DNA of 64,000 nt from a virus, in IMG/VR virus record IMGVR_UViG_3300042385_001265, positions 62,001-126,000 of that record; one strand, given 5' to 3'. The position numbers were made by a program, and so were the translations under genes. How positions within the stretch are numbered: the first letter of the stretch is position 1; the number at the start of each line of letters is the position of its first letter. Below the pieces are notes generated by a model that was given only the letters and a program-made list of their open reading frames with translations, made no database searches and was not told the origin of the DNA. This document shows positions 36,074 to 44,258 of this stretch, piece after piece.

Positions 36074-37843
36074 ATGGCAGAACAACAACAAAGTACGTTT
36101 TTTCAAAGATTAACAAAACTCTTTTCTACTCAAGCCGTAGTCAAAATTGACAAGGATGGGAAGAGAAAAGTAGTTGATGTTGATGACAGACAGCAAGGAA
36201 GTACTAATTTATTGAACCTTAGAGATAGGTACACTAAATTACAAAGAGGATTTGCTGGTGACCAAATGGCTGCACAGTCAATGGCATACCATCAAGTTCG
36301 TAGAGAATTATTTAGAGATTATGATGCTATGGATAATGACCCGATTATATCATCGGCATTAGATATATACTCAGATGAATCTACATTAAAGAATGAATTT
36401 GGAGATGTAATTCAAATCAAAACTCAAAACGAAAAAGTAAAAGCATTATTAGAAAATCTTTTCTATGATATTTTAAATATTGAATTTAACCTATGGGCAT
36501 GGACTCGTAATATGGTTAAGTATGGTGATTTTTTCCTTTCGGTGGAAATACAACCAGGTAATGGTATTATTAATGTACAACCACTTCCAGTTTATGAAAC
36601 TGAAAGATTGGAAAATACTGACCCAAATAATCCAAACTATGTTAAGTTCAAAGTTAATCATGACCCTATTGGAAAAGGTGAATATGAGAACTATGAAGTA
36701 GTACACTTTAGATTATTATCAGATACCAACTTCTTACCTTATGGTAAGGCAATGATTGAAAATGGTAGAAGAATTTGGAAACAAGTTTCTCTTATGGAAG
36801 ATGCTATGTTAATTCATAGAATTATGAGAGCACCGGATAAGAGAGTTTTCAAAATTGATATTGGTAATATTCCACCAAACGAAGTGGATAACTACATGCA
36901 AAAGATTATCAACAAAATGAAGAAAGTTCCATTTGTTGATAAGAATAGTGGTGATTATAACTTAAAATATAATATCCAAAACTTAACTGAAGATTTCTTC
37001 TTACCTGTTAGGGGTGGTGATAGTGGTACTCAAATTGATTCATTAGGTGGATTACAATACACAGCTATTGAAGATATTGATTACTTAAAAAACAAATTGT
37101 TTGCAGCTCTTAAAATTCCAAAAGCATATTTGGGGTATGATGAGAATGTAAATGGTAAAGCAACACTTGCTGCAGAAGATGTAAGATTTGCAAGAACGAT
37201 TGAGAGAATCCAAAGAACATTGGTATCCGAACTTACTAAATTGGCAATTGTACATTTAGCATCTCAAGGTATCGAAGATGCTGATATGGTTGATTTTGAA
37301 TTATCATTGGTAAATCCATCTACAATCTATGAGCAAGAGAAAGTAAACCTTTGGAGTGAGAAAGTAAGATTAGTTTCTGATATCAATGCATTAAATATGA
37401 TTTCTAAAGATTGGGCATATGAAAATATATTCAATATGAGTAAAGATGAGGTAGACCAACAAAAAGCTGGAATGATAAATGACCTCAAAGATAGATTCAG
37501 ATATAACGCTATTGAAAACGAAGGAAATGACCCGGCAATGCCACAACAACCAACTGATATCGAAGAAAGTTTGGAAAAACTTAAAACGGAATTAAAGGAT
37601 GAAGGTGGTAGACCAAGAGAGGGTAATACTTATGGTAAAGATAAACATCCTTATGGTAGAGACCCATTAGGAGCTAAAGAAAACCAAAAAGCTCTGAAAA
37701 GAGAAAGTTCAGCGGTTAGAGTTAATGCAAATATTGCAAAAGAATACATTAACGGAATATCATCAAAAAAACAAATTATAAAAGAAAAAGTTGACTTTTT
37801 AGATGATTCAAATTTGTTAGACGAGGAAAAAATTAGTAAATAA
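36074..37843 (+). CDS. gp20: Portal protein (T4 gp20-like)
   Basis: 589 residues from the ATG at 36074; a frame-open extension back to 35987 would overlap the preceding gene and is not needed. Conserved portal features include DPIISSALDIYSDEST, NMVKYGDFFL, VVHFRLLSDTNFLPYGKAM and YLGYDENVNGKATLAAEDVR. It forms the dodecameric ring for DNA entry and neck attachment. The last 60 residues are basic and flexible. It lies upstream of core, protease, scaffold and capsid genes in T4-like order. Confidence 0.93.
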   Translation: MAEQQQSTFFQRLTKLFSTQAVVKIDKDGKRKVVDVDDRQQGSTNLLNLRDRYTKLQRGFAGDQMAAQSMAYHQVRRELFRDYDAMDNDPIISSALDIYSDESTLKNEFGDVIQIKTQNEKVKALLENLFYDILNIEFNLWAWTRNMVKYGDFFLSVEIQPGNGIINVQPLPVYETERLENTDPNNPNYVKFKVNHDPIGKGEYENYEVVHFRLLSDTNFLPYGKAMIENGRRIWKQVSLMEDAMLIHRIMRAPDKRVFKIDIGNIPPNEVDNYMQKIINKMKKVPFVDKNSGDYNLKYNIQNLTEDFFLPVRGGDSGTQIDSLGGLQYTAIEDIDYLKNKLFAALKIPKAYLGYDENVNGKATLAAEDVRFARTIERIQRTLVSELTKLAIVHLASQGIEDADMVDFELSLVNPSTIYEQEKVNLWSEKVRLVSDINALNMISKDWAYENIFNMSKDEVDQQKAGMINDLKDRFRYNAIENEGNDPAMPQQPTDIEESLEKLKTELKDEGGRPREGNTYGKDKHPYGRDPLGAKENQKALKRESSAVRVNANIAKEYINGISSKKQIIKEKVDFLDDSNLLDEEKISK

Positions 37844-37854
37844 ATTAAAACTTA

Positions 37855-37862
37855 TATTTATA
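37855..37862 (+). promoter_or_regulatory. Late-promoter-like element TATTTATA
   Basis: Exact TATTTATA after the portal stop; 48 bases before the ATG at 37911. Confidence 0.45.
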
Positions 37863-37910
37863 CACAATGATTACATCGTTTATGAATATATTATTATAGG
37901 ACAAAAATAA

Positions 37911-38789
37911 ATGAAGAAGGTAAAACATTCGAAATTTAAGAACACAGGTATTCTATTTGAACTTCTTGTAAGGCAAATTACATTAGAAGTGCTTAATGGA
38001 GATGCGACTGAAAAAGCAAAGCATATTGTTAGAGAATTCTTTTCACCAAAAACTGAATTGAATAAAGAACATAGATTATATGAACTCTTACTAAAGGAGA
38101 AATATAAGTCAGAATCCAGAGCTGAAAAATTTATTGATACAATCAATGAAGCGCATACCCGTATCAATCAAAGTAAATTACAAAGAGAAAAATATAATCT
38201 TATTAAGAAGATTAATGAATCATTCGATATGGATGATTTCTTATCATCTCCAATAACTAACTATAAAGTATTAGCATCAATATATAAAGTATTTGAAGCT
38301 AAGAATATGGTAGATTATGATGTTAAAGATATTTTTAATTCTAAAATTACTTTAATTGAAAATATAACATCGAATCAAACAGTAATTGTAGAAAAATCAG
38401 ATGATGCTCAGAAATTAGTAGAATCTTATAAAAAACAAGATAAAGATTTAAGATTACTTACCTACAAAATATTAGTAGAAACGTTTAATAAAAAATATTC
38501 TAATTTAGATGAAAGTCAAAAAGAATTATTAAAGCAGTTTATTAATAATATTACCAATACTACTAAATTTAAAGAATACGTTGAGAAGGAAATTCCATCA
38601 ATAGTAAAAGAATTAAAAGTATTACATAAGTCTATCAATGACAAAGTTACTAAAATTAAATTAGCTGAGACTGTATCTGTTTTAAATAAAACTAAAATTG
38701 GTAAGACTGTTTCTGATAATCACGTATCATCATTAATGATATCATACGAATTAATTAAAGAACTAAAGGGTAGATTAAATGACAAGTAA
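37911..38789 (+). CDS. Helical protein, possible prohead core component
   Basis: 292 residues, mostly helical and lysine/glutamate-rich. The N-terminus MKKVKHSKFKNTGILFELLV is distinctive, with LLVRQITLEVLNGD after it. No catalytic motif. It occupies the place of T4 gp67/gp68 core genes between portal and protease and ends overlapping the next gene by 11 bases. A core or initiator role is inferred from position only. Confidence 0.55.
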   Translation: MKKVKHSKFKNTGILFELLVRQITLEVLNGDATEKAKHIVREFFSPKTELNKEHRLYELLLKEKYKSESRAEKFIDTINEAHTRINQSKLQREKYNLIKKINESFDMDDFLSSPITNYKVLASIYKVFEAKNMVDYDVKDIFNSKITLIENITSNQTVIVEKSDDAQKLVESYKKQDKDLRLLTYKILVETFNKKYSNLDESQKELLKQFINNITNTTKFKEYVEKEIPSIVKELKVLHKSINDKVTKIKLAETVSVLNKTKIGKTVSDNHVSSLMISYELIKELKGRLNDK

Positions 38790-39228
38790 ACTAAGAGAAC
38801 TAATTGATGAACTTTTAGAAGAGATTCAGCAAGAGGAGTTAGAGTTAGGTGAAGCAACAACAACTGGTGATGTAGCTGGATACAATACTCCCAATGCATT
38901 CAAAGCAACGGATGGTACTGATGAAGAAGCTGAACCAGATGATGCAATTACAAAAAGAATAAATCAATCAACTGGATATAAAAAAGTTGATGAAAATCGT
39001 TGGCATGAATTAAGAAAAGATGAATCCTCTCCAAAACAAAAAATTGGTAGAGGAATTTCTAATGTTAATAGACAACTTTCTGAAATCGAAACATTCCTTG
39101 GTTGGTATGGTAAGATTAAAAATGAAGGTGATTTAAACTCTGACCAATATTGGAAAAGAACTAAATCAAACTTATTCAGAATAAGAGAGAGATTAAACAA
39201 TATTGCTACATCAATTAGCAAACTATAA
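38779..39228 (+). CDS. Head-internal protein with propeptide-like N-terminus
   Basis: 149 residues. The acidic N-terminal helix LRELIDELLEEIQQEELELG is followed by E25-A26, an L-G-E|A site of the prohead protease type. After it comes EATTTGDVAGYNTPNAF, a sequence I have seen in other T4-like head-associated proteins. The C-terminal domain is helical. It is translationally coupled to the previous gene. Role unknown; processing inferred. Confidence 0.6.
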   Translation: MTSKLRELIDELLEEIQQEELELGEATTTGDVAGYNTPNAFKATDGTDEEAEPDDAITKRINQSTGYKKVDENRWHELRKDESSPKQKIGRGISNVNRQLSEIETFLGWYGKIKNEGDLNSDQYWKRTKSNLFRIRERLNNIATSISKL

Positions 39229-39243
39229 TAGGAAACCTATACT

Positions 39244-40347
39244 ATGAATATTACTAGAGCAAAACTAAAAGAAACACTTCGTACAATCGTTAATGAGGAA
39301 TCGGAGTATCAATCATTTTTCAAAGCCGCATTAGAAAAAGCTGGAAAATCTATCCCATCTATGAGTGATGAGGAAAAGAAAGCATTTTTTGATAAAATCG
39401 ATGCCACATGGGATGGTAGAGGTGAAAAGAATGAAGAATTAGTTGGTGGTCAAAAGAAATTAGATGTTGATAAAGATGGTGATATCGGTAGTGATGATTT
39501 AGCAGATTTAAGAGCTGGTAAAAAAGTAGATGAAGCATCATATCCAACTGATTTAAAAATCGGTTCTGTAATATTAGGACAAGGATTCACCCGATTAAAG
39601 GGAATAGATGGTGGGAAGTATTATAAAGTTGTAGATATGGATAGTATTTCAGCAACATTCGTTCCATCTGATAAAAATGGTAATACAAAGGGTTCAAAAA
39701 AAGTAAGACATCGTTTAGGTGATATTGATGGTGGTATTAAAACTGCTAAAAGAGGTGATGAAAACGGAATCGTTGTAATCAAAGAATCAGTTAACGAAGC
39801 AATTGGTAATGATAAATCAATGTTAGCATTGGTAGATATATTATCCAACTCAATGGAATATTATGAGGATGATAGTGATTTTTTACAAGCAGTTAGAGGT
39901 GGACAAGGATGGTCTGGTATTGCAGGTTTTAAAAATAGTAGTTTAATTCCGGTATTTAAATCTATATATAAAAAGTATTGGACAGTATCTCCACAAAATA
40001 GAACTAATTGGATTACAAAAAATTGGATTAATTGGTTAAAGCCATTTGGATTGGAAGAGAATGTAAATTCTGAAACTGATACATTTAATGAAGCAGCAGA
40101 CGTTAAAAAAAGATTTATGTTTGATTTCTATACGGATTCCAATCAAAGAAATACCGAAAGAGAAACAAACTTTTTGGCTACTACATTGGAAAGCGCAATT
40201 AAAGCAGCTGAACATATTTGTAAAGTAACTGGATATGCGTATGTTGAAATATACTACAAAGATTTGTTTTTAGGTAGTATGAAAAAACAAAATGGTTTTA
40301 AATTTGTTGAGGGTAGGGGCTATCCTAAATTCAAATCAATAAATTAA
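39244..40347 (+). CDS. Head-internal polyprotein with EF-hand-like loop
   Basis: 367 residues in several small pieces. Residues 1-97 include SMSDEEKKAFFDKIDATWDG and an EF-hand/dockerin-like loop DVDKDGDIGSDDL. Sites V-D-E97|A, V-N-E185|A and F-N-E283|A separate three further pieces: a beta domain with KIGSVILGQGFTRL, a helical domain and a C-terminal alpha/beta domain. ESVNE precedes the second cut. It sits directly before the protease. I infer it is packaged in the core and cut into separate small proteins; functions unknown. Confidence 0.6.
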   Translation: MNITRAKLKETLRTIVNEESEYQSFFKAALEKAGKSIPSMSDEEKKAFFDKIDATWDGRGEKNEELVGGQKKLDVDKDGDIGSDDLADLRAGKKVDEASYPTDLKIGSVILGQGFTRLKGIDGGKYYKVVDMDSISATFVPSDKNGNTKGSKKVRHRLGDIDGGIKTAKRGDENGIVVIKESVNEAIGNDKSMLALVDILSNSMEYYEDDSDFLQAVRGGQGWSGIAGFKNSSLIPVFKSIYKKYWTVSPQNRTNWITKNWINWLKPFGLEENVNSETDTFNEAADVKKRFMFDFYTDSNQRNTERETNFLATTLESAIKAAEHICKVTGYAYVEIYYKDLFLGSMKKQNGFKFVEGRGYPKFKSIN

Positions 40348-40372
40348 TCCATAAATAATAAGAGGAGCAGAT

Positions 40373-40960
40373 ATGAAAAGCTTAATAATAGAAACGAATT
40401 TGTTTAAGGGATTAGTTAACGAAGATGCCTCTGGTAGAACTATCGTTAAAGGAATCCTACAAAGAGCTGGGGCGGAAAACCAAAATGGTAGAGTATATCC
40501 AATGCCAATCTTACAAAGAGAAGCAAAGAGATATGAAACACTTATCAAAGAAAGACGAGCATTAGGTGAATTAGACCACCCTGATTCGTCTGTAATCAAC
40601 TTGAAGAACGTATCTCATAATGTGAGAGAAATTCATTGGGAAGGTAATGATTTATGTGGTACAGTTGAAATCTTACCAACACCATCTGGAAACATATTAA
40701 AAGAATTGTTAAGAGCTGGAATCCTATTAGGTATCTCATCAAGAGGTATGGGTTCTACTAGACAATTAGAAGGAAATAAAGTAGAAGTTCAAGAGGACTT
40801 TGAATTAATCGGTTGGGATTTTGTTTCCAATCCATCTACGCATGGTGCATTTATGACACCTATGAACGAATCGGTAGTTAAATCTATTGGTACTGATGTT
40901 TGTGGTGAATTTTGTAAAGCACAAGATTTAATGAGAGAAATCATAACAGGATTAATATAA
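40373..40960 (+). CDS. gp21: Prohead core protease (T4 gp21-like)
   Basis: 195 residues. ALGELDHPDSS carries the catalytic histidine (H69), and ISSRGMGS carries the serine (S122 or S123), the fold of the gp21/herpes-assemblin serine proteases. Substrates would be scaffold, core and capsid proteins after (I/L/V)-x-E. A good Shine-Dalgarno (AGAGGAG) lies just before the ATG, unusual for this genome. The stop overlaps the next ATG (TAATG). Confidence 0.9.
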   Translation: MKSLIIETNLFKGLVNEDASGRTIVKGILQRAGAENQNGRVYPMPILQREAKRYETLIKERRALGELDHPDSSVINLKNVSHNVREIHWEGNDLCGTVEILPTPSGNILKELLRAGILLGISSRGMGSTRQLEGNKVEVQEDFELIGWDFVSNPSTHGAFMTPMNESVVKSIGTDVCGEFCKAQDLMREIITGLI

Positions 40961-41508
40961 TGAGCAAGAAAAACTTTGACATATACGATTATGTAACAAA
41001 TAACACCTTTACTTTAAAAGTAGAACAAAAGGGTGGTAATAACGTATCTAAGGGATATAATGATATTCGTAAAACCAATATCAATGAAGTAAAAATAGTT
41101 AATGGTAAATTCAGTATAGCTGAATCATTAGAAGATAATAGACCATTATCAAACGAAGTTAAAAAACACTTCTTAGAAATTATTTCAACTTATAAAACAT
41201 TCCAAGAGCAAATGAAAAGAAATTCAGATATCGTTGAGGTAGCTGAAACTTTGGGTGGAATCGTAGAAGCTGCTAAAACCCTAACACTTTCTGAAGCTGA
41301 TGATTGGTTTGATAAAGTAACCATCAAAAGAAATATGAGTGAGTTAGATAAAATGGATAAAGCATTTGAAAAGGTTGCAACTGAAGCAAGACAGTTAGAT
41401 GAGAGATTACATTCACTTTATGAAGATATGGGTAACATATTAAATAGATACTATGAAATTTCTGATTTAGATGGTGAAATTGTAAAAGAACGTTTAGGAA
41501 AAAAATAA
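40960..41508 (+). CDS. Helical core-associated protein
   Basis: 182 residues. Begins MSKKNFDIYDYVTNNTFTLK; the second half is helical and charged. TLTLSEADDWFDKVTIKRNM contains an L-S-E-A site and is a patch seen in phage core proteins. It is coupled to the protease and to the following polyprotein. T4 places scaffold next to the protease, but the acidic scaffold here is two genes further on. Probably a second core protein. Confidence 0.55.
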   Translation: MSKKNFDIYDYVTNNTFTLKVEQKGGNNVSKGYNDIRKTNINEVKIVNGKFSIAESLEDNRPLSNEVKKHFLEIISTYKTFQEQMKRNSDIVEVAETLGGIVEAAKTLTLSEADDWFDKVTIKRNMSELDKMDKAFEKVATEARQLDERLHSLYEDMGNILNRYYEISDLDGEIVKERLGKK

Positions 41509-41510
41509 TT

Positions 41511-42647
41511 ATGAAAGAGCAATTAAGAAAAATAGTAAGAGAAACTATGAAAGAATCAGTTCTTTCAGAAATAGAATCAGTAAACGAAGGAAGATACGAT
41601 GCTGATTTAGATAAAATTGAAGCAGCAGTTAAAAACGCATCATCATTTATGAACGTTGGTTCTGAATTAAAGAAAATTGGTGTAAAGTATGATTTCTCAA
41701 CTTCAATGATACCGATGTATAGAATTAAAGTATCTGGAAACACTATTGCAATTGTAAATAAGAAATATGCAGCTGGTGCAGAAAGAGAAGTTAAAGATAT
41801 TGCAATTGGATTAATGGAGAATATTATTAAAGAATCGTTATCTCCTGAAGTTGCTAAACATATGGGTAGTATTCATAAGGGATTTAAAATGGTAGAAGAT
41901 GATGGTGCAATGGTTTATGATTCACCAAACAATGCTAAAAAAGCAGCAGATTTTTTAAATTCAAAAAAAATAGCAGCATCATTTGATGGTAAATATGTAT
42001 ATTTAGAATCAGTAGTAACTGAGGCATTCAAACATATCATTCACGTTGATACACCAACTCAAGTAGTTTCTAAACCAGTAGCAGCTCAAATAATGGCATT
42101 GGCTAAAAAAGGTATTCGTTCAAAAGAAATTGGATTGGAGATGGGATTTACTGGTAACGCTAAGTTAGCAGCTGATACATTCCAAAAAGTTAAAAGTAGA
42201 ATATACTTTGAGCTTGATAAAAGAGAATCAGTAGTAACTGAAGGTGCTGGTAAAGAAGCAATGGGAATTGCAGCATTAACTGCTACAAGAGGTGATGCGG
42301 TTCAAGCCTTTATTGATAAACATAATTTGGATGGTGTAAAACTTTTCAAAAGTATTAAATCAGCAAACTTGCAAGGTAAAATGAATTTTGTTAGTGCATT
42401 GGTTGGACACGATGGTAATCCAAATCAAAGACTTACAATCAAACTTCACCAAAAGAATGAATCGGTAAATGAAGAAGAAATTAGATGGAGCGCAGTTGAA
42501 AATGCAATCATTAACTTTTTAAAAATGAATACAAAGATTTTAGATAAGAGAGTTAAAGATAAAGATACTGATGGTGTTAAGGGGGGATTGCAATCAATCA
42601 TTGATGGTTTAACCAACGCACAAAGAAGTTTAAAATTAAAAAAATAA
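41511..42647 (+). CDS. Head-internal polyprotein with ESVxxE linkers
   Basis: 378 residues. The same kind of linker recurs: ESVNE26|G, ESVVTE171|A, ESVVTE244|G and ESVNE321|E. The pieces between them are a 27-171 alpha/beta domain, a helix-turn-helix-like 172-244 piece (KKGIRSKEIGLEMGFTGNAK), a 245-321 piece and a helical tail. Starts two bases after the previous stop. Linker regularity implies designed cleavage by the nearby protease. Functions of pieces unknown. Confidence 0.6.
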   Translation: MKEQLRKIVRETMKESVLSEIESVNEGRYDADLDKIEAAVKNASSFMNVGSELKKIGVKYDFSTSMIPMYRIKVSGNTIAIVNKKYAAGAEREVKDIAIGLMENIIKESLSPEVAKHMGSIHKGFKMVEDDGAMVYDSPNNAKKAADFLNSKKIAASFDGKYVYLESVVTEAFKHIIHVDTPTQVVSKPVAAQIMALAKKGIRSKEIGLEMGFTGNAKLAADTFQKVKSRIYFELDKRESVVTEGAGKEAMGIAALTATRGDAVQAFIDKHNLDGVKLFKSIKSANLQGKMNFVSALVGHDGNPNQRLTIKLHQKNESVNEEEIRWSAVENAIINFLKMNTKILDKRVKDKDTDGVKGGLQSIIDGLTNAQRSLKLKK

Positions 42648-42670
42648 CTATATTAAAAAACAATTTTATT

Positions 42671-42958
42671 ATGTATATCGATTCTAACAAACATGCGTAT
42701 GGGCTAGGTGGGGCTCAAATTATAAGTGGGTCTAGGCAATTAACAGTTAGTAATGTATATCGTTATAAGACGGTAACAGCTACAGTAACTGACCTTAAAT
42801 TTAATGCTTCACAAATATCTGGTTCATTTGGTTTAAATACAATACCAGCTGGAGTAGATGTATTCGGTAGTATAACTGAGATTACACAATCATCTGGTGT
42901 AGGTATTGCATATTATGGTATACCTGAATTTAATATAAATACTGGGCAATCGTATTAA
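42671..42958 (+). CDS. Small beta-rich virion protein
   Basis: 95 residues. MYIDSNKHAYGLGGAQIISG then a beta-rich body with alternating hydrophobic residues. No membrane or catalytic feature. It follows the core gene by 23 bases and precedes a terminator, so ends that unit. Possibly a decoration or vertex protein; not recognised. Confidence 0.5.
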   Translation: MYIDSNKHAYGLGGAQIISGSRQLTVSNVYRYKTVTATVTDLKFNASQISGSFGLNTIPAGVDVFGSITEITQSSGVGIAYYGIPEFNINTGQSY

Positions 42959-42962
42959 TAAA

Positions 42963-42988
42963 AGGTGGTTTATCCATCTTTTTTTATG
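42963..42988 (+). terminator. Probable rho-independent terminator
   Basis: AAGGTGG / CCATCTT stem (one G-T pair) around a TTTAT loop, then a run of T. Directly after the 42958 stop. Confidence 0.65.
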
Positions 42989-43000
42989 TATTTTAAAAAA

Positions 43001-43059
43001 AACTAAAGAAAATTATACATTTTTTATCGTTTTCTAAAAAATATGTATATTTATCTTTG
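43001..43059 (+). promoter_or_regulatory. Scaffold-capsid control region (RHH-like site, late-like and host-like boxes)
   Basis: AACTAAAGAAAA at 43001 resembles the reverse complement of the 13961-13990 repeats. GTTTTCT and TATGTATATTTA (43042) repeat the same elements seen at 13978-14003. TATTTATC (43048) is a one-base variant of the late element and overlaps TATCTTTG (43052-43059), a host-type -7 box without a clear -33 box. Confidence 0.45.
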
Positions 43060-43065
43060 TTAATA

Positions 43066-43158
43066 ACCCATTCTTATGGGTTTATTGGTTAATGAATACT
43101 CACCTATATGTGTAGTTACCGAACAACCAATTCAAAACCAACTACATTGAGGTTCCTC
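43066..43158 (+). other. Structured leader before the scaffold gene
   Basis: Hairpin AACCCAT-TCTT-ATGGGTT (43066-43083), two interleaved pairings ATTGGTT (43084)/AACCAAT (43125) and TGTAGTT (43111)/AACTACA (43140) in pseudoknot order, and a small GAGG-TT-CCTC hairpin (43149). Leader of the scaffold/capsid mRNA; no open reading frame is apparent. Base-pairing seen, function unknown. Confidence 0.45.
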
Positions 43159-43197
43159 AAATAACTTCAGAAAATTTTAAAAAACACGGTAAAAGAA

Positions 43198-44220
43198 ATG
43201 GCAAATTCAAAATTGTTAAAAGAAGCAATTGCTGATGCCAAGGCTGTAAGGGAAACCGCTATCGCTAACGCTAAAATCGCATTAGAGGAAGCTTTTACTC
43301 CACGTTTACAATCTATCCTATCAAGAAAGCTACAAGCTGAAATGGAAGGTGAAGAGGAAGAAACTATGGAAGAAGAGATGGACTCAATGGATTTAGACAT
43401 GGGTGATGACGAAGAACAAACTGCTATGGTAAGCAATGAAGAAGAAGCTACTGATGTTGTTGAAGAAGAGGAAACAGAAATGGACTCTGAAGAAGCAATG
43501 GAAGAAGCTGAAGGGTATGATGACCCGACTAACGCTGATGACGCATCAATGTCTGAAGAAGATGAGATGGGTGAAGATGAGTTAGATTTAGAAGAAATCA
43601 TCAGAGAACTTGAAATGGGTATGGACTCTGAAGAAGAGGAAGTAACTGAAGAAGAAGAAATGGAAATTGCTCCCGAAGAAGCTCCTGTAGCTGAAGAGGA
43701 AGAAATGGAAATGGGTTCTGAAGAAGAAGCTCCTGTATCTGAAGAAGAAGATGAAATCGACTTAGAGGAAATCCTTAGAGAAATGGGTTACGGGGATGAT
43801 GAGGAAGTAACTGAAGGTGAAGAAGAAGTTGTTGATAACTCTGCAGAATTAGAAGCAGAATTAGAAGAAGCTTATTCAGTAATCAAAAAATTACAATCTA
43901 CAATCAACGAAGTAAACTTATTGAACGCAAAATTACTTTACGCTAACAAATTGTTTAGAGGTTATAATTTAACTAACGAGCAAAAAGGTAAAGTTGTAGA
44001 AAATCTTGACAGAACAACTTCTGTTAGAGAAGTAAAATTAGTTTTCGCAACGTTATCAGAATCAATGAACTTTACAGGTACTGAAAGAAAAGCTAAAAGA
44101 GCAATCGCTGAAAGCGTAGCATCTAAGCCAACTCGTTCAACTGCACCTAAGAAAGAAATCATTTCTGAGAACACAAATCTAATGGCTGCAAGATTCAAAG
44201 AACTTGCAAACATTAAATAA
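43198..44220 (+). CDS. gp22: Prohead core scaffold (T4 gp22-like)
   Basis: 340 residues. Basic helical N-terminus, then about 180 residues of extremely glutamate/aspartate-rich sequence, then a helical C-terminus with LLNAKLLYANKLFR and EQKGKVVENLDRTTSVREVK, which is the conserved end of gp22-type scaffolds. Acts as internal core and is degraded by the gp21-like protease. The acidic middle has repeated EEEEMEMGSEEEAPV-type units. Expressed with the capsid gene from a structured leader. Confidence 0.85.
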   Translation: MANSKLLKEAIADAKAVRETAIANAKIALEEAFTPRLQSILSRKLQAEMEGEEEETMEEEMDSMDLDMGDDEEQTAMVSNEEEATDVVEEEETEMDSEEAMEEAEGYDDPTNADDASMSEEDEMGEDELDLEEIIRELEMGMDSEEEEVTEEEEMEIAPEEAPVAEEEEMEMGSEEEAPVSEEEDEIDLEEILREMGYGDDEEVTEGEEEVVDNSAELEAELEEAYSVIKKLQSTINEVNLLNAKLLYANKLFRGYNLTNEQKGKVVENLDRTTSVREVKLVFATLSESMNFTGTERKAKRAIAESVASKPTRSTAPKKEIISENTNLMAARFKELANIK

Positions 44221-44258
44221 TTTATTTATTAACAAACACATTAAAAAAGAAAAATAAA

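Noticed and set aside
43167-43601. Serine-rich open frame on the minus strand
   Set aside because: It is the mirror of the glutamate-rich GAA codons of the scaffold gene (TTC/TCT on the other strand) and lacks any start context.
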